DNA of 64,000 nt. Origin: Bradyrhizobium sp. dw_411. Its GTDB lineage: Bacteria > Pseudomonadota > Alphaproteobacteria > Rhizobiales > Xanthobacteraceae. Within the stretch, counting starts at the first letter, position 1, and each line of letters begins with the position of its first letter. Of this stretch, positions 1-9,721 are shown in pieces. The position numbers and the translations under genes are program-made. Where the stretch lies: assembly GCF_018449695.1 (NCBI RefSeq), contig NZ_JAAVUY010000003.1, positions 403,732 to 467,731 of the forward strand, written 5' to 3'. A model generated the notes under the pieces. That model was not told where the DNA came from and did no database searches. It saw only the letters and a program-made list of their open reading frames with translations.

Positions 1-11
1 GCTAATGACGG

Positions 12-40
12 CAGCCCGTCGAAGTCCAATTCGACGGCTG
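12..40. terminator. possible stem-loop at the window edge
   Basis: CAGCCCGTCGAA and TTCGACGGCTG pair across a 6-nt loop with one bulged C. A moderately T-rich stretch follows on the plus strand. It could terminate a gene lying left of the window. The T-run is weak, so this is tentative. Confidence 0.3.
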
Positions 41-108
41 ATGTCTTTTGCATTGCTGCTGGTTGCGGCATGGCTCGCATGGACATCGCGCCTCGGGTAA
101 GGCCTGGA

Positions 109-837
109 TTAGCTTGCCTTTGCCAGATTATCGTCCTCCGGAGAGTTCAGATACATCCCCGACATCGTGTCGACCCAGCAGAGGTGGTCGTGGACCTTCT
201 TCACGCCGGCGACGTTCTCCGCGCCAACGATGGACGCCTGCCGCGACCGCTCCTCGGTGATAACGCCGCTCAGGTGGACGATACCGTCTCGCACCGTGAC
301 GTTGAGGCCGATCGGGCACCAGTCGTTTTTCGCGAGGGTGTCGATGACACGGTTGCGAATATGGTCATCGTCGGCGGTTGGATCGGGAATATCGCGTGCC
401 AGGCCTGCCACGGCCTGCAGCAAGTTGGAGCGCGATACGATGCCTACCAGCTTGTCGCCCCGCGTCACGGGAAGTCGTTTCACATTGTTCTTTTCCATGA
501 TCTCCACGATCTTCTCAAGATCCGTATCCTCGCTGACGGTGAGCGGTTCGGGCGTCATGATTTCGGCGATCTTGCGGCCGTGCTCGTGAACGAAATCGGT
601 CGCTTCTCTACCCGCGCCCAGAATGAATTTCATAAATCGGCCGCGCTGGCGCTGTGTGCCGATTTCGCTGCGGCGAAGGAAATCGCCTTCCGAGATAATG
701 CCGACGAGGTGGCCAGCCGAATTGACGACGGGGAGACCGCTGATGTGCCGCTGCAACATGAGGTTCGCGGCTTCGACAACTGAAGTCTCGGGTGTCACCG
801 TGATAACGGATCGGGTCATGATTTGATGTGCGCGCAT
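109..837 (-). CDS. CBS-domain pair plus BON domain protein
   Basis: The protein has 242 residues. Two CBS motifs fill roughly residues 1-145 (the first begins at MRAHQIMTRSV, the second around EIMTPEPLTVSEDTDLEKI). A BON domain occupies about residues 155-220. CBS pairs bind adenine nucleotides and BON domains associate with membranes or other proteins, so an energy-sensing stress role is likely but unproven. I chose the ATG at 837 because GGAGG lies 5 nt upstream; a GTG 12 nt earlier would overlap that ribosome-binding site. An FNR/FixK-like box lies in the divergent gap shared with the phasin gene, which suggests induction at low oxygen. Confidence 0.85.
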   Translation of the reverse strand: MRAHQIMTRSVITVTPETSVVEAANLMLQRHISGLPVVNSAGHLVGIISEGDFLRRSEIGTQRQRGRFMKFILGAGREATDFVHEHGRKIAEIMTPEPLTVSEDTDLEKIVEIMEKNNVKRLPVTRGDKLVGIVSRSNLLQAVAGLARDIPDPTADDDHIRNRVIDTLAKNDWCPIGLNVTVRDGIVHLSGVITEERSRQASIVGAENVAGVKKVHDHLCWVDTMSGMYLNSPEDDNLAKAS

Positions 838-903
838 GGCTGCCTCCACGACTGGGAATGAATGTCTATGACAGGAAAGCTATCCCAATCCGCATGCCGC
901 GAT

Positions 904-917
904 TTGACTCAAGTCAA
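904..917. promoter_or_regulatory. FNR/FixK-type box, TTGAC-N4-GTCAA
   Basis: TTGACTCAAGTCAA is fully palindromic, with C/G replacing T/A at the inner position of the FNR consensus. It lies between the divergent CBS-BON gene (start 837) and the phasin gene (start 1009), so it could serve either. Confidence 0.6.
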
Positions 918-1008
918 CTGTCCAGCGTGTTTCCGTTTGATGCAGCTCAATGTGGGCTTTGGGACAATCTCGTATCGTTTTAAAAATAATGTAAAGCCGG
1001 AGGCTGCC

Positions 1009-1374
1009 ATGCTGGAATTCTACGAACCTGGTGCCGCGATTATTGAAGACTCCGTAGCCAAGACCGTTGCGCGCCTGACCAAGACGAACAAGAGCGCGCT
1101 GGATTTCATGATCAATGCACAGAAAGTCATGTTTGAAGAGATGATCTTCGCCAGCAACGAAATCTCCGACCGCATCCGAACCGAAACCCAGCTGTTCAAC
1201 GAATTTTCCTCGAAACTTGGCGGCGCTCATTCCGTCAAGGATTTGAAAACGATGTACGAAGAATGCGGCCAGCACCAGATCGATTTTATCCGCCGTGACT
1301 GTGAGCGCCTGTTCAAGCACGGCGAACGGATGATCGGAAACCTGTCGAGCCTGGTCAACCGGCAGCAAGACTGA
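1009..1374 (+). CDS. phasin family protein
   Basis: This 121-residue protein is mostly helical and charged, with a pattern typical of phasins (TKTNKSALDFMINAQKVMFEEMIFASNEI). Phasins coat polyhydroxyalkanoate granules in the cytoplasm and control their size. The PHA synthase gene starts about 50 nt downstream on the same strand, which supports the assignment. An open frame extends upstream to about 862, but the ATG at 1009 has a nearby GGAGG and starts where family-like sequence begins. The upstream extension would also run through the FNR-like box at 904, so I excluded it. Confidence 0.8.
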   Translation: MLEFYEPGAAIIEDSVAKTVARLTKTNKSALDFMINAQKVMFEEMIFASNEISDRIRTETQLFNEFSSKLGGAHSVKDLKTMYEECGQHQIDFIRRDCERLFKHGERMIGNLSSLVNRQQD

Positions 1375-1427
1375 TCGGTATTTCATTCGAATTGTGGGGC
1401 CCGATCGCATTCCCTGAGGTGAGAGAT

Positions 1428-3308
1428 ATGGATTCTGCGCAGGCAATATCGGACTTGCCAATATCGGATTTGCCTGGGTTTGACACGCCGAAATTGCCGT
1501 GTCGTGCCCATGCTGCAGACCACGATGAAGGTCGCAGCTCTTCGGTGGCGAAGCTTGGTGATGGTGCAGCCGTTTCTGTCAGCGGCGAGCGGCAAGCGGA
1601 GCCGTATCAGGCCGATCGCGCGTTTCACGCAATACTGGCTCGCTTTACCGGCGGCATATCGCCGATCGCGCTGTCGCTGGCTTACATCGACTGGGCCGCG
1701 CATTTGGCTGGAGCTCCGGAGCGACAAATGGAGCTGGGCCGGGATGCGTGGTCCGGTGCGAGGCAGTCCCTCGAAGCTGCACTCCACTTTTTCGCCCCCG
1801 AACACGGTTCCTGGTCCCTGATCAGGCCCCAGCCGCAGGATCGACGTTTTGTTGATCCGGAGTGGGAGCGCCCCCCGTTCAATTTGCTCGCGCAAGCGTT
1901 CCTGCTGAGTGAGCGATGGTGGCACAACGCCACCATGGATGTCCGCGGCGTTGCGCCACGAAACGAGGCAATCGTCGAGTTCTCGGTGCGGCAGGTGCTC
2001 GATATGCTGGCGCCGTCCAATTTCGCCGTTACCAATCCGGAAGTGTTGCACAAGACATTCCAGAGCGGTGGTGAGAATTTCGTACTCGGCTGGCAGAATT
2101 GGCTTAGCGACTGGATGCGCTTGGTGTCAGGCAAGCCTGGTGACGCGAAGGAGTTTGTCGTCGGCGAAACCGTCGCGGCAACTAGCGGCAAGGTCGTGTT
2201 CCGCAACGAGCTCATCGAGCTGATCCAGTACTATCCGTCCACCGGCAAAGTGCATCCGGAACCGATCCTGGTCGTGCCGGCATGGATCATGAAATATTAC
2301 ATTCTCGACCTGTCGCCGCAAAACTCGCTGGTCAAGTTCCTCACCGATCAGGGCTTTACTGTTTTCATGATCTCCTGGCGAAATCCGGGGGCAGGGGATC
2401 GCGATATCGCTTTTGACGATTATCGCAAACTCGGTGTCGAGGCCGCGGTTACGACCATTGGCGATATCATGCCAGGCCGCGGAATTCATGCGCTCGGCTA
2501 TTGCCTGGGCGGAACGTTGCTGTCGATCGCCGCGGCAACAATGGCGCGGGACGGGGACAGCAGGCTGAAATCGATTACCTTGCTTGCGGCGCAGACGGAT
2601 TTTACCGAGGCGGGCGAGCTGACATTGTTTATCAACGAGAGTCAGGTCGCCTTTCTCGAGGACATGATGTCGGAACGCGGTGTTCTCGAAACCACCCAGA
2701 TGGCTGGAGCATTTCAGTTGCTGCGCTCGAATGACCTGATTTGGTCGAAGCTTACCCACGACTATCTGATGGGGGAGCGGGCACCGCCCAGCGACCTGAT
2801 GGCCTGGAATGCGGATGCAACACGTTTGCCATACCGGATGCATTCCGAATATTTGCGTAAGCTGTTCCTCCACAATGACCTGGCCGAGGGCCGCTATGTC
2901 GTGGAAGGAAAGCCGATCGTGCTGTCGGATCTTCGTGCACCCATGTTCGTCGTGGGAACCGTTCGCGACCACGTCGCGCCCTGGAGATCGACTTACAAGA
3001 TTCATTATCAGGTGGAAGCCGACGTTACCTATCTGTTGACCAGCGGCGGTCATAATGCGGGCATTGTGGCGCCGCCGGGCGCGCAGGGTCATTCCTATCA
3101 GGTCAAGACCAAGGCGGCACGAACCGCTTACGTCGGACCGGACGAATGGTTGAAGACAGCCCCAAAGGTTGAAGGTTCCTGGTGGCCGGAATGGACGAGA
3201 TGGCTGACCGCCCTGTCTGGCGAGCCGTGCGAGCCGCCGCAAATGGGTGCCGGGCACCTCGACAGCCAGGTTTTGCCGGATGCGCCGGGCGACTATGTTC
3301 GTCAATAG
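1428..3308 (+). CDS. phaC: poly(3-hydroxyalkanoate) synthase, class I type
   Basis: The 626-residue protein polymerises 3-hydroxyacyl-CoA into PHA granules. The lipase-like box is GYCLGG with the nucleophile at Cys359. The other triad residues are visible as Asp in GTVRDHVAPW and His in TSGGHNAGIV. The N-terminal PhaC_N-type domain is present (PSNFAVTNPEVL). I used the ATG at 1428, preceded by TGAGGTGAG; a TTG at 1392 is in frame but has no better site. The phasin gene just upstream makes a two-gene PHA unit, possibly under the FNR-like box at 904. There is no sign of truncation. Confidence 0.93.
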   Translation: MDSAQAISDLPISDLPGFDTPKLPCRAHAADHDEGRSSSVAKLGDGAAVSVSGERQAEPYQADRAFHAILARFTGGISPIALSLAYIDWAAHLAGAPERQMELGRDAWSGARQSLEAALHFFAPEHGSWSLIRPQPQDRRFVDPEWERPPFNLLAQAFLLSERWWHNATMDVRGVAPRNEAIVEFSVRQVLDMLAPSNFAVTNPEVLHKTFQSGGENFVLGWQNWLSDWMRLVSGKPGDAKEFVVGETVAATSGKVVFRNELIELIQYYPSTGKVHPEPILVVPAWIMKYYILDLSPQNSLVKFLTDQGFTVFMISWRNPGAGDRDIAFDDYRKLGVEAAVTTIGDIMPGRGIHALGYCLGGTLLSIAAATMARDGDSRLKSITLLAAQTDFTEAGELTLFINESQVAFLEDMMSERGVLETTQMAGAFQLLRSNDLIWSKLTHDYLMGERAPPSDLMAWNADATRLPYRMHSEYLRKLFLHNDLAEGRYVVEGKPIVLSDLRAPMFVVGTVRDHVAPWRSTYKIHYQVEADVTYLLTSGGHNAGIVAPPGAQGHSYQVKTKAARTAYVGPDEWLKTAPKVEGSWWPEWTRWLTALSGEPCEPPQMGAGHLDSQVLPDAPGDYVRQ

Positions 3309-3337
3309 TGATCACCGCGGGCCTGCGCTCACCTGCT

Positions 3338-4894
3338 TCAGGTTGAAACCGCCTCATCGTGGGCGATCCGGATTTGGCTTCGTCTCAGGGTTTGCTCCGG
3401 CGTTCCGGAAGCATCCATGACGGCCCAATCGAGCGTGCCGATATCGTATTTTTCCTGAAGCCCGGCGATCTCGGGCGTCGCATCGGATGCATCGCCCTTG
3501 CGGCGGCCGACGCGGCTCAGCCGGGTCGCAAGATCGGTCTGAAGAAACAGGCCGACAAACCCGACATTCAACCGGCGCGCGGCATCGCGGATCGCGGTAC
3601 GCTCTGATTCCCGCGCAAATACCGCGTCGACCACGACGGAATGGCCTTGTGAAAGAATTCGCAGCGCCTGTTGCATGAGGAGATCGTAGATCCTCTGCGT
3701 CATCTCCGGCTGGTACGCTTCTTCGGGCAATGGGTCCGTTTCACGGACCCCGAATTGCTGTTTTCGCAGGACATCCGTGCGTAACACAATGGCTCCCGGC
3801 TGCGGCGGGATACCGGGCGCAAGGGCACGCGCCAGAACCGACTTTCCTGTTCCAGAGAGTCCTCCAACGGCGACGAGTGTGGGTGCAGCAGGGTCGATCA
3901 ACCGCCGCGCCAGCTCGAAATAGGTTTGAGCCGACGACGCGACATCAGGCTTGCAGTCAGCATTACGGTCCAGGCGGGCCAACAGCACGTTGGCGCGGAT
4001 CGCTGCGCGCAGCGACATAAACAGCGGCATCGCTGCGAGCGCATCGAGATTGTCGCTGGATGTCGTCTTCAGGTATCCGTTGAGGAGCGCGTTCGCGGCG
4101 GCACGCCGGTCATAGCGGATGAAATCCATGATCGGGAAAGCAAGATCGTACAGCACGTCAATGGACGCGATCACCGGGTCGAACTCGATCGCATCGAACA
4201 GGACGGGCCTGCGTTCGATCAGCACGATGTTGCCCAGATGCAGGTCTCCGTGGCAGCGTCGCACATATCCCTGCCTGCCGCGTTGTTTCAGTAGTTCCTG
4301 GATCCGGGAAAACGATCTGACGGAGTTGTCCCTGAGGTTCGCGATGTCATTTGCGGGGAAACGGGCGGCATCCCGGAATGCCTGATCGTTACCCTCGATG
4401 AAGGCGGGGATCGACGCGATCCAGGGTTCAACCGGCGCTGGCGATGCGATGGCGTGGGAAGCCGCGATTGCATCGGCAATGGCCTCCACGAGATCGCGGC
4501 CGGGCTCACCGGATTCAGCCAGATGATCGATGGTCTGACGCTCGTCGAAGCGGGCCATTTCAATCGCGAATTCGACCGGTGTGCCATCGCCGTCGATGCT
4601 TAGCGATCCGGCACTACTTTGCGTAATCGGGACCACGCGACGGTAGATTTGTGGCGCGAACCGGCGGTTGACGTTGATCTCCTCTTCGCAGGCGGCTTTG
4701 CGCTTCTCCAACGTCGAATAATCCAGGTATGGAAACCGGATGGCGCGCTTGATCTTCAGCGCGCGGTCGCCTTCGAGAAAAACCGATGCCCCATGCGTAT
4801 CGATCCGATCGACATGCGAATGTGTGGCCGGGTCTGTCAGAAAAGCAAAGACGCGCTCCTGCATGCTGGAAGCGGCTGACGATGAAGCTGTCAT
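3338..4894 (-). CDS. aminoglycoside-phosphotransferase-like / P-loop kinase fusion protein
   Basis: The 518-residue protein fuses two kinase folds. The N-terminal part (to about residue 330) has the phosphotransferase catalytic motif HGDLHLGN near residue 215 and the metal-binding FDAIEFD. The C-terminal part has a Walker A motif, GLSGTGKS, near residue 345, as in gluconate/shikimate-type kinases and zeta-toxin-like P-loop proteins. This architecture recurs in proteobacteria, but its substrate is not known to me. It lies 12 nt downstream of the alcohol dehydrogenase gene, so the two are probably co-transcribed. An in-frame Met at residue 11 is an alternative start, since no clear ribosome-binding site precedes 4894. 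Confidence 0.85.
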   Translation of the reverse strand: MTASSSAASSMQERVFAFLTDPATHSHVDRIDTHGASVFLEGDRALKIKRAIRFPYLDYSTLEKRKAACEEEINVNRRFAPQIYRRVVPITQSSAGSLSIDGDGTPVEFAIEMARFDERQTIDHLAESGEPGRDLVEAIADAIAASHAIASPAPVEPWIASIPAFIEGNDQAFRDAARFPANDIANLRDNSVRSFSRIQELLKQRGRQGYVRRCHGDLHLGNIVLIERRPVLFDAIEFDPVIASIDVLYDLAFPIMDFIRYDRRAAANALLNGYLKTTSSDNLDALAAMPLFMSLRAAIRANVLLARLDRNADCKPDVASSAQTYFELARRLIDPAAPTLVAVGGLSGTGKSVLARALAPGIPPQPGAIVLRTDVLRKQQFGVRETDPLPEEAYQPEMTQRIYDLLMQQALRILSQGHSVVVDAVFARESERTAIRDAARRLNVGFVGLFLQTDLATRLSRVGRRKGDASDATPEIAGLQEKYDIGTLDWAVMDASGTPEQTLRRSQIRIAHDEAVST

Positions 4895-4906
4895 GCGGTG
4901 GCGGAC

Positions 4907-5890
4907 CTAGGGTTTGAGGACTGCGGCACCCAGGATTTGCCCCGTCCGGAGTTTTTGAAGAACCTCATTGGCCTCACTGAGCAGAAACGCCGTGGTCTGG
5001 GTCCGGATTCCAGCCTGAGGCGCTATCTTGAGGAAATCCAGACCGTCCTGCCGGGTGAGATTGGCAACCGATATCAGTTGTCGCTCTTCCCAGAGAATAT
5101 CGTAAGGAAAGCCTGGAATATCGCTCATGTGAATCCCGGCGCACACTACCTTGCCGCCCTTGCGTACCGCGCGGAGTGCCGCAGGCACTAATTCTCCGGC
5201 GGGCGCGTAGATGATGGCGGCGTCGAGCGGGGTGTCCGGCCGTTGGCCCGACCCGCCGGCCCACACCGCGCCGAGCCTTCGGGCGAAATCCTGCGCCGCG
5301 GTATCACCCGAACGCGTAAAAGCGTGGACAGACCGGCCCTGCCAGCGTGCGATCTGGGCGACGATGTGCCCGGCCGCACCGAAACCGTAGATACCGAGCC
5401 GCTCGGCATCGCCCGCCATCACCAGCGATCGCCAGCCGATCAGGCCCGCACATAACAGCGGTGCAATTGAAACATCGTCGCCATCTTCGCCAAGCGGGAA
5501 CGCATAGCGGGCATCGGCGATAGTGTGCGTGGCGAATCCACCATCGCGCGTATAGCCGGTGAACAGCGGATGATCGCACAGATTTTCCATGCCGTCCTTG
5601 CAGAAACGGCAGACACCGCAGGTGTGTCCAAGCCAGGGGATTCCGACACGATCACCAATCTGATGCGTTGTGACGTTGCCGCCGACGAGATCGACGCGGC
5701 CCACAATTTCATGCCCGGGAATGATCGGATAGTTGATATTGGGAAGCTCCGCATCGAGGACATGAAGGTCGGTCCGGCAGACTCCACAGGCGCTCACCTT
5801 GACGCGAATTTCTCCGGCGCCGGGGATGGGGTCCGCGCGCTCCTGCATCTGGAGAGGTGCTCCCGCGGCGGTCAACACCATTGCTCGCAT
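4907..5890 (-). CDS. zinc-dependent alcohol dehydrogenase family protein
   Basis: This 327-residue medium-chain dehydrogenase has the catalytic zinc ligands in GVCRTDLH and GHEIVGRV and a four-cysteine structural zinc loop (HTCGVCRFCKDGMENLC). The Rossmann motif is GIYGFGAAGH. It should oxidise alcohols or reduce aldehydes with NAD(P). The start at 5890 has GGAGGAAC just upstream; an open frame continues to 5923 without a better site. Two FNR/FixK-like boxes lie in the gap to the divergent Usp gene, which fits a role in fermentative or microoxic redox balance. The fused kinase gene follows closely. Confidence 0.9.
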   Translation of the reverse strand: MRAMVLTAAGAPLQMQERADPIPGAGEIRVKVSACGVCRTDLHVLDAELPNINYPIIPGHEIVGRVDLVGGNVTTHQIGDRVGIPWLGHTCGVCRFCKDGMENLCDHPLFTGYTRDGGFATHTIADARYAFPLGEDGDDVSIAPLLCAGLIGWRSLVMAGDAERLGIYGFGAAGHIVAQIARWQGRSVHAFTRSGDTAAQDFARRLGAVWAGGSGQRPDTPLDAAIIYAPAGELVPAALRAVRKGGKVVCAGIHMSDIPGFPYDILWEERQLISVANLTRQDGLDFLKIAPQAGIRTQTTAFLLSEANEVLQKLRTGQILGAAVLKP

Positions 5891-5950
5891 TTGTTCCTCC
5901 GGAATGAACCCCACGGCATACAACGCATATCGCCGCGGGCAGGCTATCTC

Positions 5951-5964
5951 TTGACTTCAATCAA
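5951..5964. promoter_or_regulatory. FNR/FixK-type box, TTGAC-N4-ATCAA
   Basis: TTGACTTCAATCAA has one deviation from the perfect palindrome. It lies 60 nt upstream of the alcohol dehydrogenase start, the usual distance for an activator site at about -41. Confidence 0.65.
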
Positions 5965-6010
5965 GTGCGGAATGACGGGATCGCCTGGCAGCCGGGGAAC
6001 TTTTACCTTA

Positions 6011-6024
6011 TTGATAAAGATCAA
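6011..6024. promoter_or_regulatory. FNR/FixK-type box, perfect TTGAT-N4-ATCAA
   Basis: TTGATAAAGATCAA is a perfect anaerobox, 50 nt before the Usp start codon. It is probably the activator site for the usp gene and possibly the downstream synthetase. Confidence 0.8.
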
Positions 6025-6074
6025 TAGCGGACGTCTCCGGGTGTTTATCGTTACCACGATCAAGGAGATCACAG

Positions 6075-6917
6075 ATGGCGATCAAGGATATTTTCTTGCC
6101 GCTGGTCGGCGAGCCCGACGCGGTCGCAATCGCGGCGATCGATAAATGCGTGGCGGTGGCCGGCGATCTAGGTGCGAGGGTCAGCGCAGTGGCGGTCGAG
6201 GAGAGTATTCCAGTCCGGCCGACGGTCATGATCTCGAACGATCTGGACAATACAGCGGCGGTTGAGGCGCTACGCAGCGTATCGGATGCGCGCGGCTTGC
6301 TGAAGGCGTTCGACGATGCCGCGATCCGCTTTGGCGTTCGCAAAGAGCAAACGCTGATCCGACCCGTCGCGGAAGACATTCCGGAACACTTTGCGGTATG
6401 TGCGCGGATCAGGGATTTGTCGATTGTCCCGGTCAAGACCAATGACGACCGTTCGGAAAAGATTGTCGAGCGGTTGATATTCGAATCCGGGCGCCCAATT
6501 CTGATGTGCCCGGAGGAGTTGGCTGCCGATCTGCCGGTAGCGTTCGATGACGTCGTGATAGCCTGGGATCATACGGCACCGGCCGCGCGAGCCGTCGCCG
6601 ATGCTCTGCCGATCCTTCAGTCGGCGACCAACGTCCGCATCATCACCGCAACTGACGATAAAACAACGGCGGAAATGGTATCGGGGGCCGCGCTGGTGAG
6701 CCATCTCGCGGAGCATGGCATCAAAGCCACGTTCGAAACGGTGAGTATCGACGGCAGCTCGGTCGGAAAGGTCTTCGAGGCCTACGTGATCGCCAATGCG
6801 ATGGATATTCTGGTGATGGGCGCCTATCGTCACTCCCGGCTAAACGAGATCATGTGGGGCGGTGCGACCAAGACCATCATCGGACAGCCACCGTGCTGGG
6901 TTATGATGTCGCACTAG
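6075..6917 (+). CDS. universal stress protein, tandem Usp domains
   Basis: The 280-residue protein contains two Usp-like folds. The second ends in the nucleotide-binding type loop MGAYRHSRLNEIMWGGATKTII, close to the usual G-x2-G-x9-G(S/T) pattern. Usp proteins are cytoplasmic stress proteins, and tandem forms are common in FNR-type regulons. The start has a clear AAGGAGATC site. A perfect FNR/FixK box lies 50 nt upstream. The gene is followed by the Pat-like synthetase/acetyltransferase, a pairing consistent with low-oxygen metabolic control. Confidence 0.88.
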   Translation: MAIKDIFLPLVGEPDAVAIAAIDKCVAVAGDLGARVSAVAVEESIPVRPTVMISNDLDNTAAVEALRSVSDARGLLKAFDDAAIRFGVRKEQTLIRPVAEDIPEHFAVCARIRDLSIVPVKTNDDRSEKIVERLIFESGRPILMCPEELAADLPVAFDDVVIAWDHTAPAARAVADALPILQSATNVRIITATDDKTTAEMVSGAALVSHLAEHGIKATFETVSIDGSSVGKVFEAYVIANAMDILVMGAYRHSRLNEIMWGGATKTIIGQPPCWVMMSH

Positions 6918-6983
6918 CGACCCTGATTGCGCCACGCTCAAGCTGCAATATCCAGTCCGGTCCCAGCCCGAGCGGTTGATCTG

Positions 6984-9686
6984 ATGTCGACGTATCGCCT
7001 GAAAAATCTGCTCGCCCCCCGATCGGTTGCGCTGGTCGGGGCTAGTCCGCGCCAGGGCTCCGTCGGTCGGGCCATTCTCCGGAATATGCGCGACGCGAAA
7101 TTCAAAGGCGAATTTGGGCTGGTGAATTCGCATTATGCGGAGATCGACGGCGTCGCCACGGTGGGTTACCTCCGTAAACTGACTTTTGTTCCCGAACTGG
7201 TGGTGATCACTGCGCCGGCTACGGCGGTCGCAGGACTCATCGACGAAGCGGGTAAGATCGGCGCGGCAGGCGCTCTCATTATCTCGGCCGGGCTCGGGCA
7301 CGGTGCGGGATCGCTGGCGGAAGCCGCCGAACGCAGCGCGCATAAATACGGCATGCGACTGATCGGACCGAATTGTCTGGGCATCATGATGCCCGGCGTC
7401 GCCCTCAACGCAAGTTTCGCCGCGCACATGCCGTGTCCGGGAAATCTGGCGCTGATTTCGCAATCCGGCGCTATCGCCGCAGGCATGGTGGACTGGGCCG
7501 CGCAGCGCGGAGTGGGGTTCTCGGGAATCGTTTCCATCGGTGACCAGCTCGATGTCGATATCGCTGATCTGCTCGATTATTTCGCGTTGGACGGCAAGAC
7601 GCGCGCGATCCTGCTTTATGTCGAAGCGATCAAGGACGCCCGCAAGTTCATGTCGGCAGCGCGTGCCGCCGCCAGGATCAAGCCGGTCGTGGTGGTCAAA
7701 TCCGGACGCATGGCGCAGGGGGCGAAGGCGGCTGCGACCCATACTGGCGCGCTGGCAGGTTCGGACGCGGTCTACGACGCTGCATTCCGTCGCGCCGGCA
7801 TCCTGCGCGTATCCGATCTTCGCGAGTTATTCGACTGCGCCGAGACGCTTGGACGCGTCGACCAGCCCGCGGGGAAGCGGCTGGCCATCCTCACCAATGG
7901 CGGTGGCATCGGCGTGCTTGCCATGGATCGGCTGGTCGAACTCGGCGGTATCCCTGCTGCAATCGAAGCTGCTGCTCGGGAGAAACTCGATGTGATCCTG
8001 CCGCCAACATGGTCCAAATCGAACCCCGTGGATATCGTGGGCGACGCCGATGCCGCGCGATATGCGGCAGCGCTCGAGGTGTTGCTGGCCGACGAAAATA
8101 ATGACGCGATCCTGGTCCTGAATGTTCAGACCGCGATCGCGCCGGCTGATGAGATTGCAGCCGCGGTGACAGGTGTTGTGAGCAAGTACCGCGAGCGCCG
8201 CCTTGGTTCGGCGAAACCGGTGCTCGCGGTCTGGGTCGGCGCGGACCAGAAAATTATCGACATGCTCAGCGGGGCCGGGATTCCGAACTACCCGACCGAA
8301 GACGATGCCGTGCGCGGCTTCATGCATCTCGTGAGACATCGTGAGGTCGTTGCAATGCTGGCGCAGGTTCCGCCGGCGATGCCCGGTGAATACACGCCCG
8401 ATTCCGATACGGCCCGGCAAATCGTTGCGGCAGCGCTTGCCGACGGTCGCCAGTGGCTTGATCCGGTTGAGATCGCGCGGTTATTCCAGGCCTATCAAAT
8501 CCCGATGGTGCAGACGTTTGCTGCTGCCGATGCGGAGCAGGCCGCCACTCACGCCTCCGCGCTGTTCTCTCAGGGGGCTACCGTCGTACTCAAGATCATG
8601 TCGCGAGACATTATTCACAAATCCGATGTCGGTGGCGTGGTTCTCAATCTTACCAACATCGATGCGGTGCGTGCGGCAACAGCCGATATCCTTGCACGCG
8701 CGAAGGCGCGGCTCCCGGAGGCTCGGATTGCCGGTGTCATCGTGCAGGCAATGGTGCTTCGGCCAAAGGCGCGTGAGCTCATTCTAGGCATCGCAGACGA
8801 TCCTACCTTTGGCACCGTCATTGTGTTCGGCCGCGGCGGCACGGCGGTCGAGATCATCAACGACAAGGCGCTGGCGCTTCCGCCGCTCGATCTGCAACTG
8901 GCCCGCGACCTGATCGAGCGTACCCGCGTCTCGCGGCTGTTGGGCACTTACCGCGACGTACCCGCGGTCAAGCAGGACGCCGTCGCGATGGTGCTGATCA
9001 AGCTGGCGCAGATGGCGGCGGACATTCCCGAGATACGCGAGCTGGACATCAATCCGCTGCTGGCGGATGAAGCCGGCGTACTGGCGGTGGATGCGCGCGT
9101 CGCCGTTGGACAGGCGAAACGAAAGTTCGCAGGCTCAGGTCCCGCCAACTTCGCAGTGCGGCCCTATCCCTCACAATGGCAACGGCACCTTGAGATCAAG
9201 GACGGCTGGCGGATCTTTGTGCGCCCGATTCGCCCCGAAGACGAACCGCTGATCCATGAATTACTGCGGCACGTCAGCAGCAGGGATCTGCGGTTGCGCT
9301 TTTTCGGGCTGGTGAAGGAATTTACTCACGAGTTCATTGCCCGTTTGACGCAGCTCGATTACGCCCGCGCGATGGCCTTTGTCGCATTCGATGAAGCCAC
9401 CAACGAACTGGTGGGCGTGGTCCGGATTCACTCGGATTCGATCTACGAGAACGGCGAATATGCGATCCTGCTCAGATCCGATCTCAAGGGCAGGGGATTG
9501 GGTTGGGCGTTGATGCAACTGATTATTGAATATGCGAAATCGGAAGGCCTGAAACGAATATCGGGCCAGGTGCTTCAGGAGAATTCGACGATGCTGAATA
9601 TGTGCCGGGAACTCGGTTTCACGGTGAAGTCCGATGCGGTCGAACCCGCTCTTTGCGACGTCACGCTGGAGCTTGGGAATATCTGA
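6984..9686 (+). CDS. ADP-forming acyl-CoA synthetase fused to GNAT acetyltransferase (Pat-like)
   Basis: The protein has about 900 residues. Domains in order are a CoA-binding Rossmann domain (about 1-110, SVALVGASPRQGSVG), a succinyl-CoA-ligase-like domain (about 130-460), an ATP-grasp domain (about 480-700, VLKIMSRDIIHKSDVGGV) and a GNAT domain (about 735-890, RGLGWALMQLIIEYA). This is the layout of the protein lysine acetyltransferase Pat/PatZ, which acetylates metabolic enzymes such as acetyl-CoA synthetase. The synthetase half is often inactive in Pat proteins, and I cannot tell here. I took the ATG at 6984, where family homology begins, over a TTG at 6927. Confidence 0.9.
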   Translation: MSTYRLKNLLAPRSVALVGASPRQGSVGRAILRNMRDAKFKGEFGLVNSHYAEIDGVATVGYLRKLTFVPELVVITAPATAVAGLIDEAGKIGAAGALIISAGLGHGAGSLAEAAERSAHKYGMRLIGPNCLGIMMPGVALNASFAAHMPCPGNLALISQSGAIAAGMVDWAAQRGVGFSGIVSIGDQLDVDIADLLDYFALDGKTRAILLYVEAIKDARKFMSAARAAARIKPVVVVKSGRMAQGAKAAATHTGALAGSDAVYDAAFRRAGILRVSDLRELFDCAETLGRVDQPAGKRLAILTNGGGIGVLAMDRLVELGGIPAAIEAAAREKLDVILPPTWSKSNPVDIVGDADAARYAAALEVLLADENNDAILVLNVQTAIAPADEIAAAVTGVVSKYRERRLGSAKPVLAVWVGADQKIIDMLSGAGIPNYPTEDDAVRGFMHLVRHREVVAMLAQVPPAMPGEYTPDSDTARQIVAAALADGRQWLDPVEIARLFQAYQIPMVQTFAAADAEQAATHASALFSQGATVVLKIMSRDIIHKSDVGGVVLNLTNIDAVRAATADILARAKARLPEARIAGVIVQAMVLRPKARELILGIADDPTFGTVIVFGRGGTAVEIINDKALALPPLDLQLARDLIERTRVSRLLGTYRDVPAVKQDAVAMVLIKLAQMAADIPEIRELDINPLLADEAGVLAVDARVAVGQAKRKFAGSGPANFAVRPYPSQWQRHLEIKDGWRIFVRPIRPEDEPLIHELLRHVSSRDLRLRFFGLVKEFTHEFIARLTQLDYARAMAFVAFDEATNELVGVVRIHSDSIYENGEYAILLRSDLKGRGLGWALMQLIIEYAKSEGLKRISGQVLQENSTMLNMCRELGFTVKSDAVEPALCDVTLELGNI

Positions 9687-9721
9687 AGCAGGCGAACTGC
9701 CGTCGATTGTATCCACGACGT

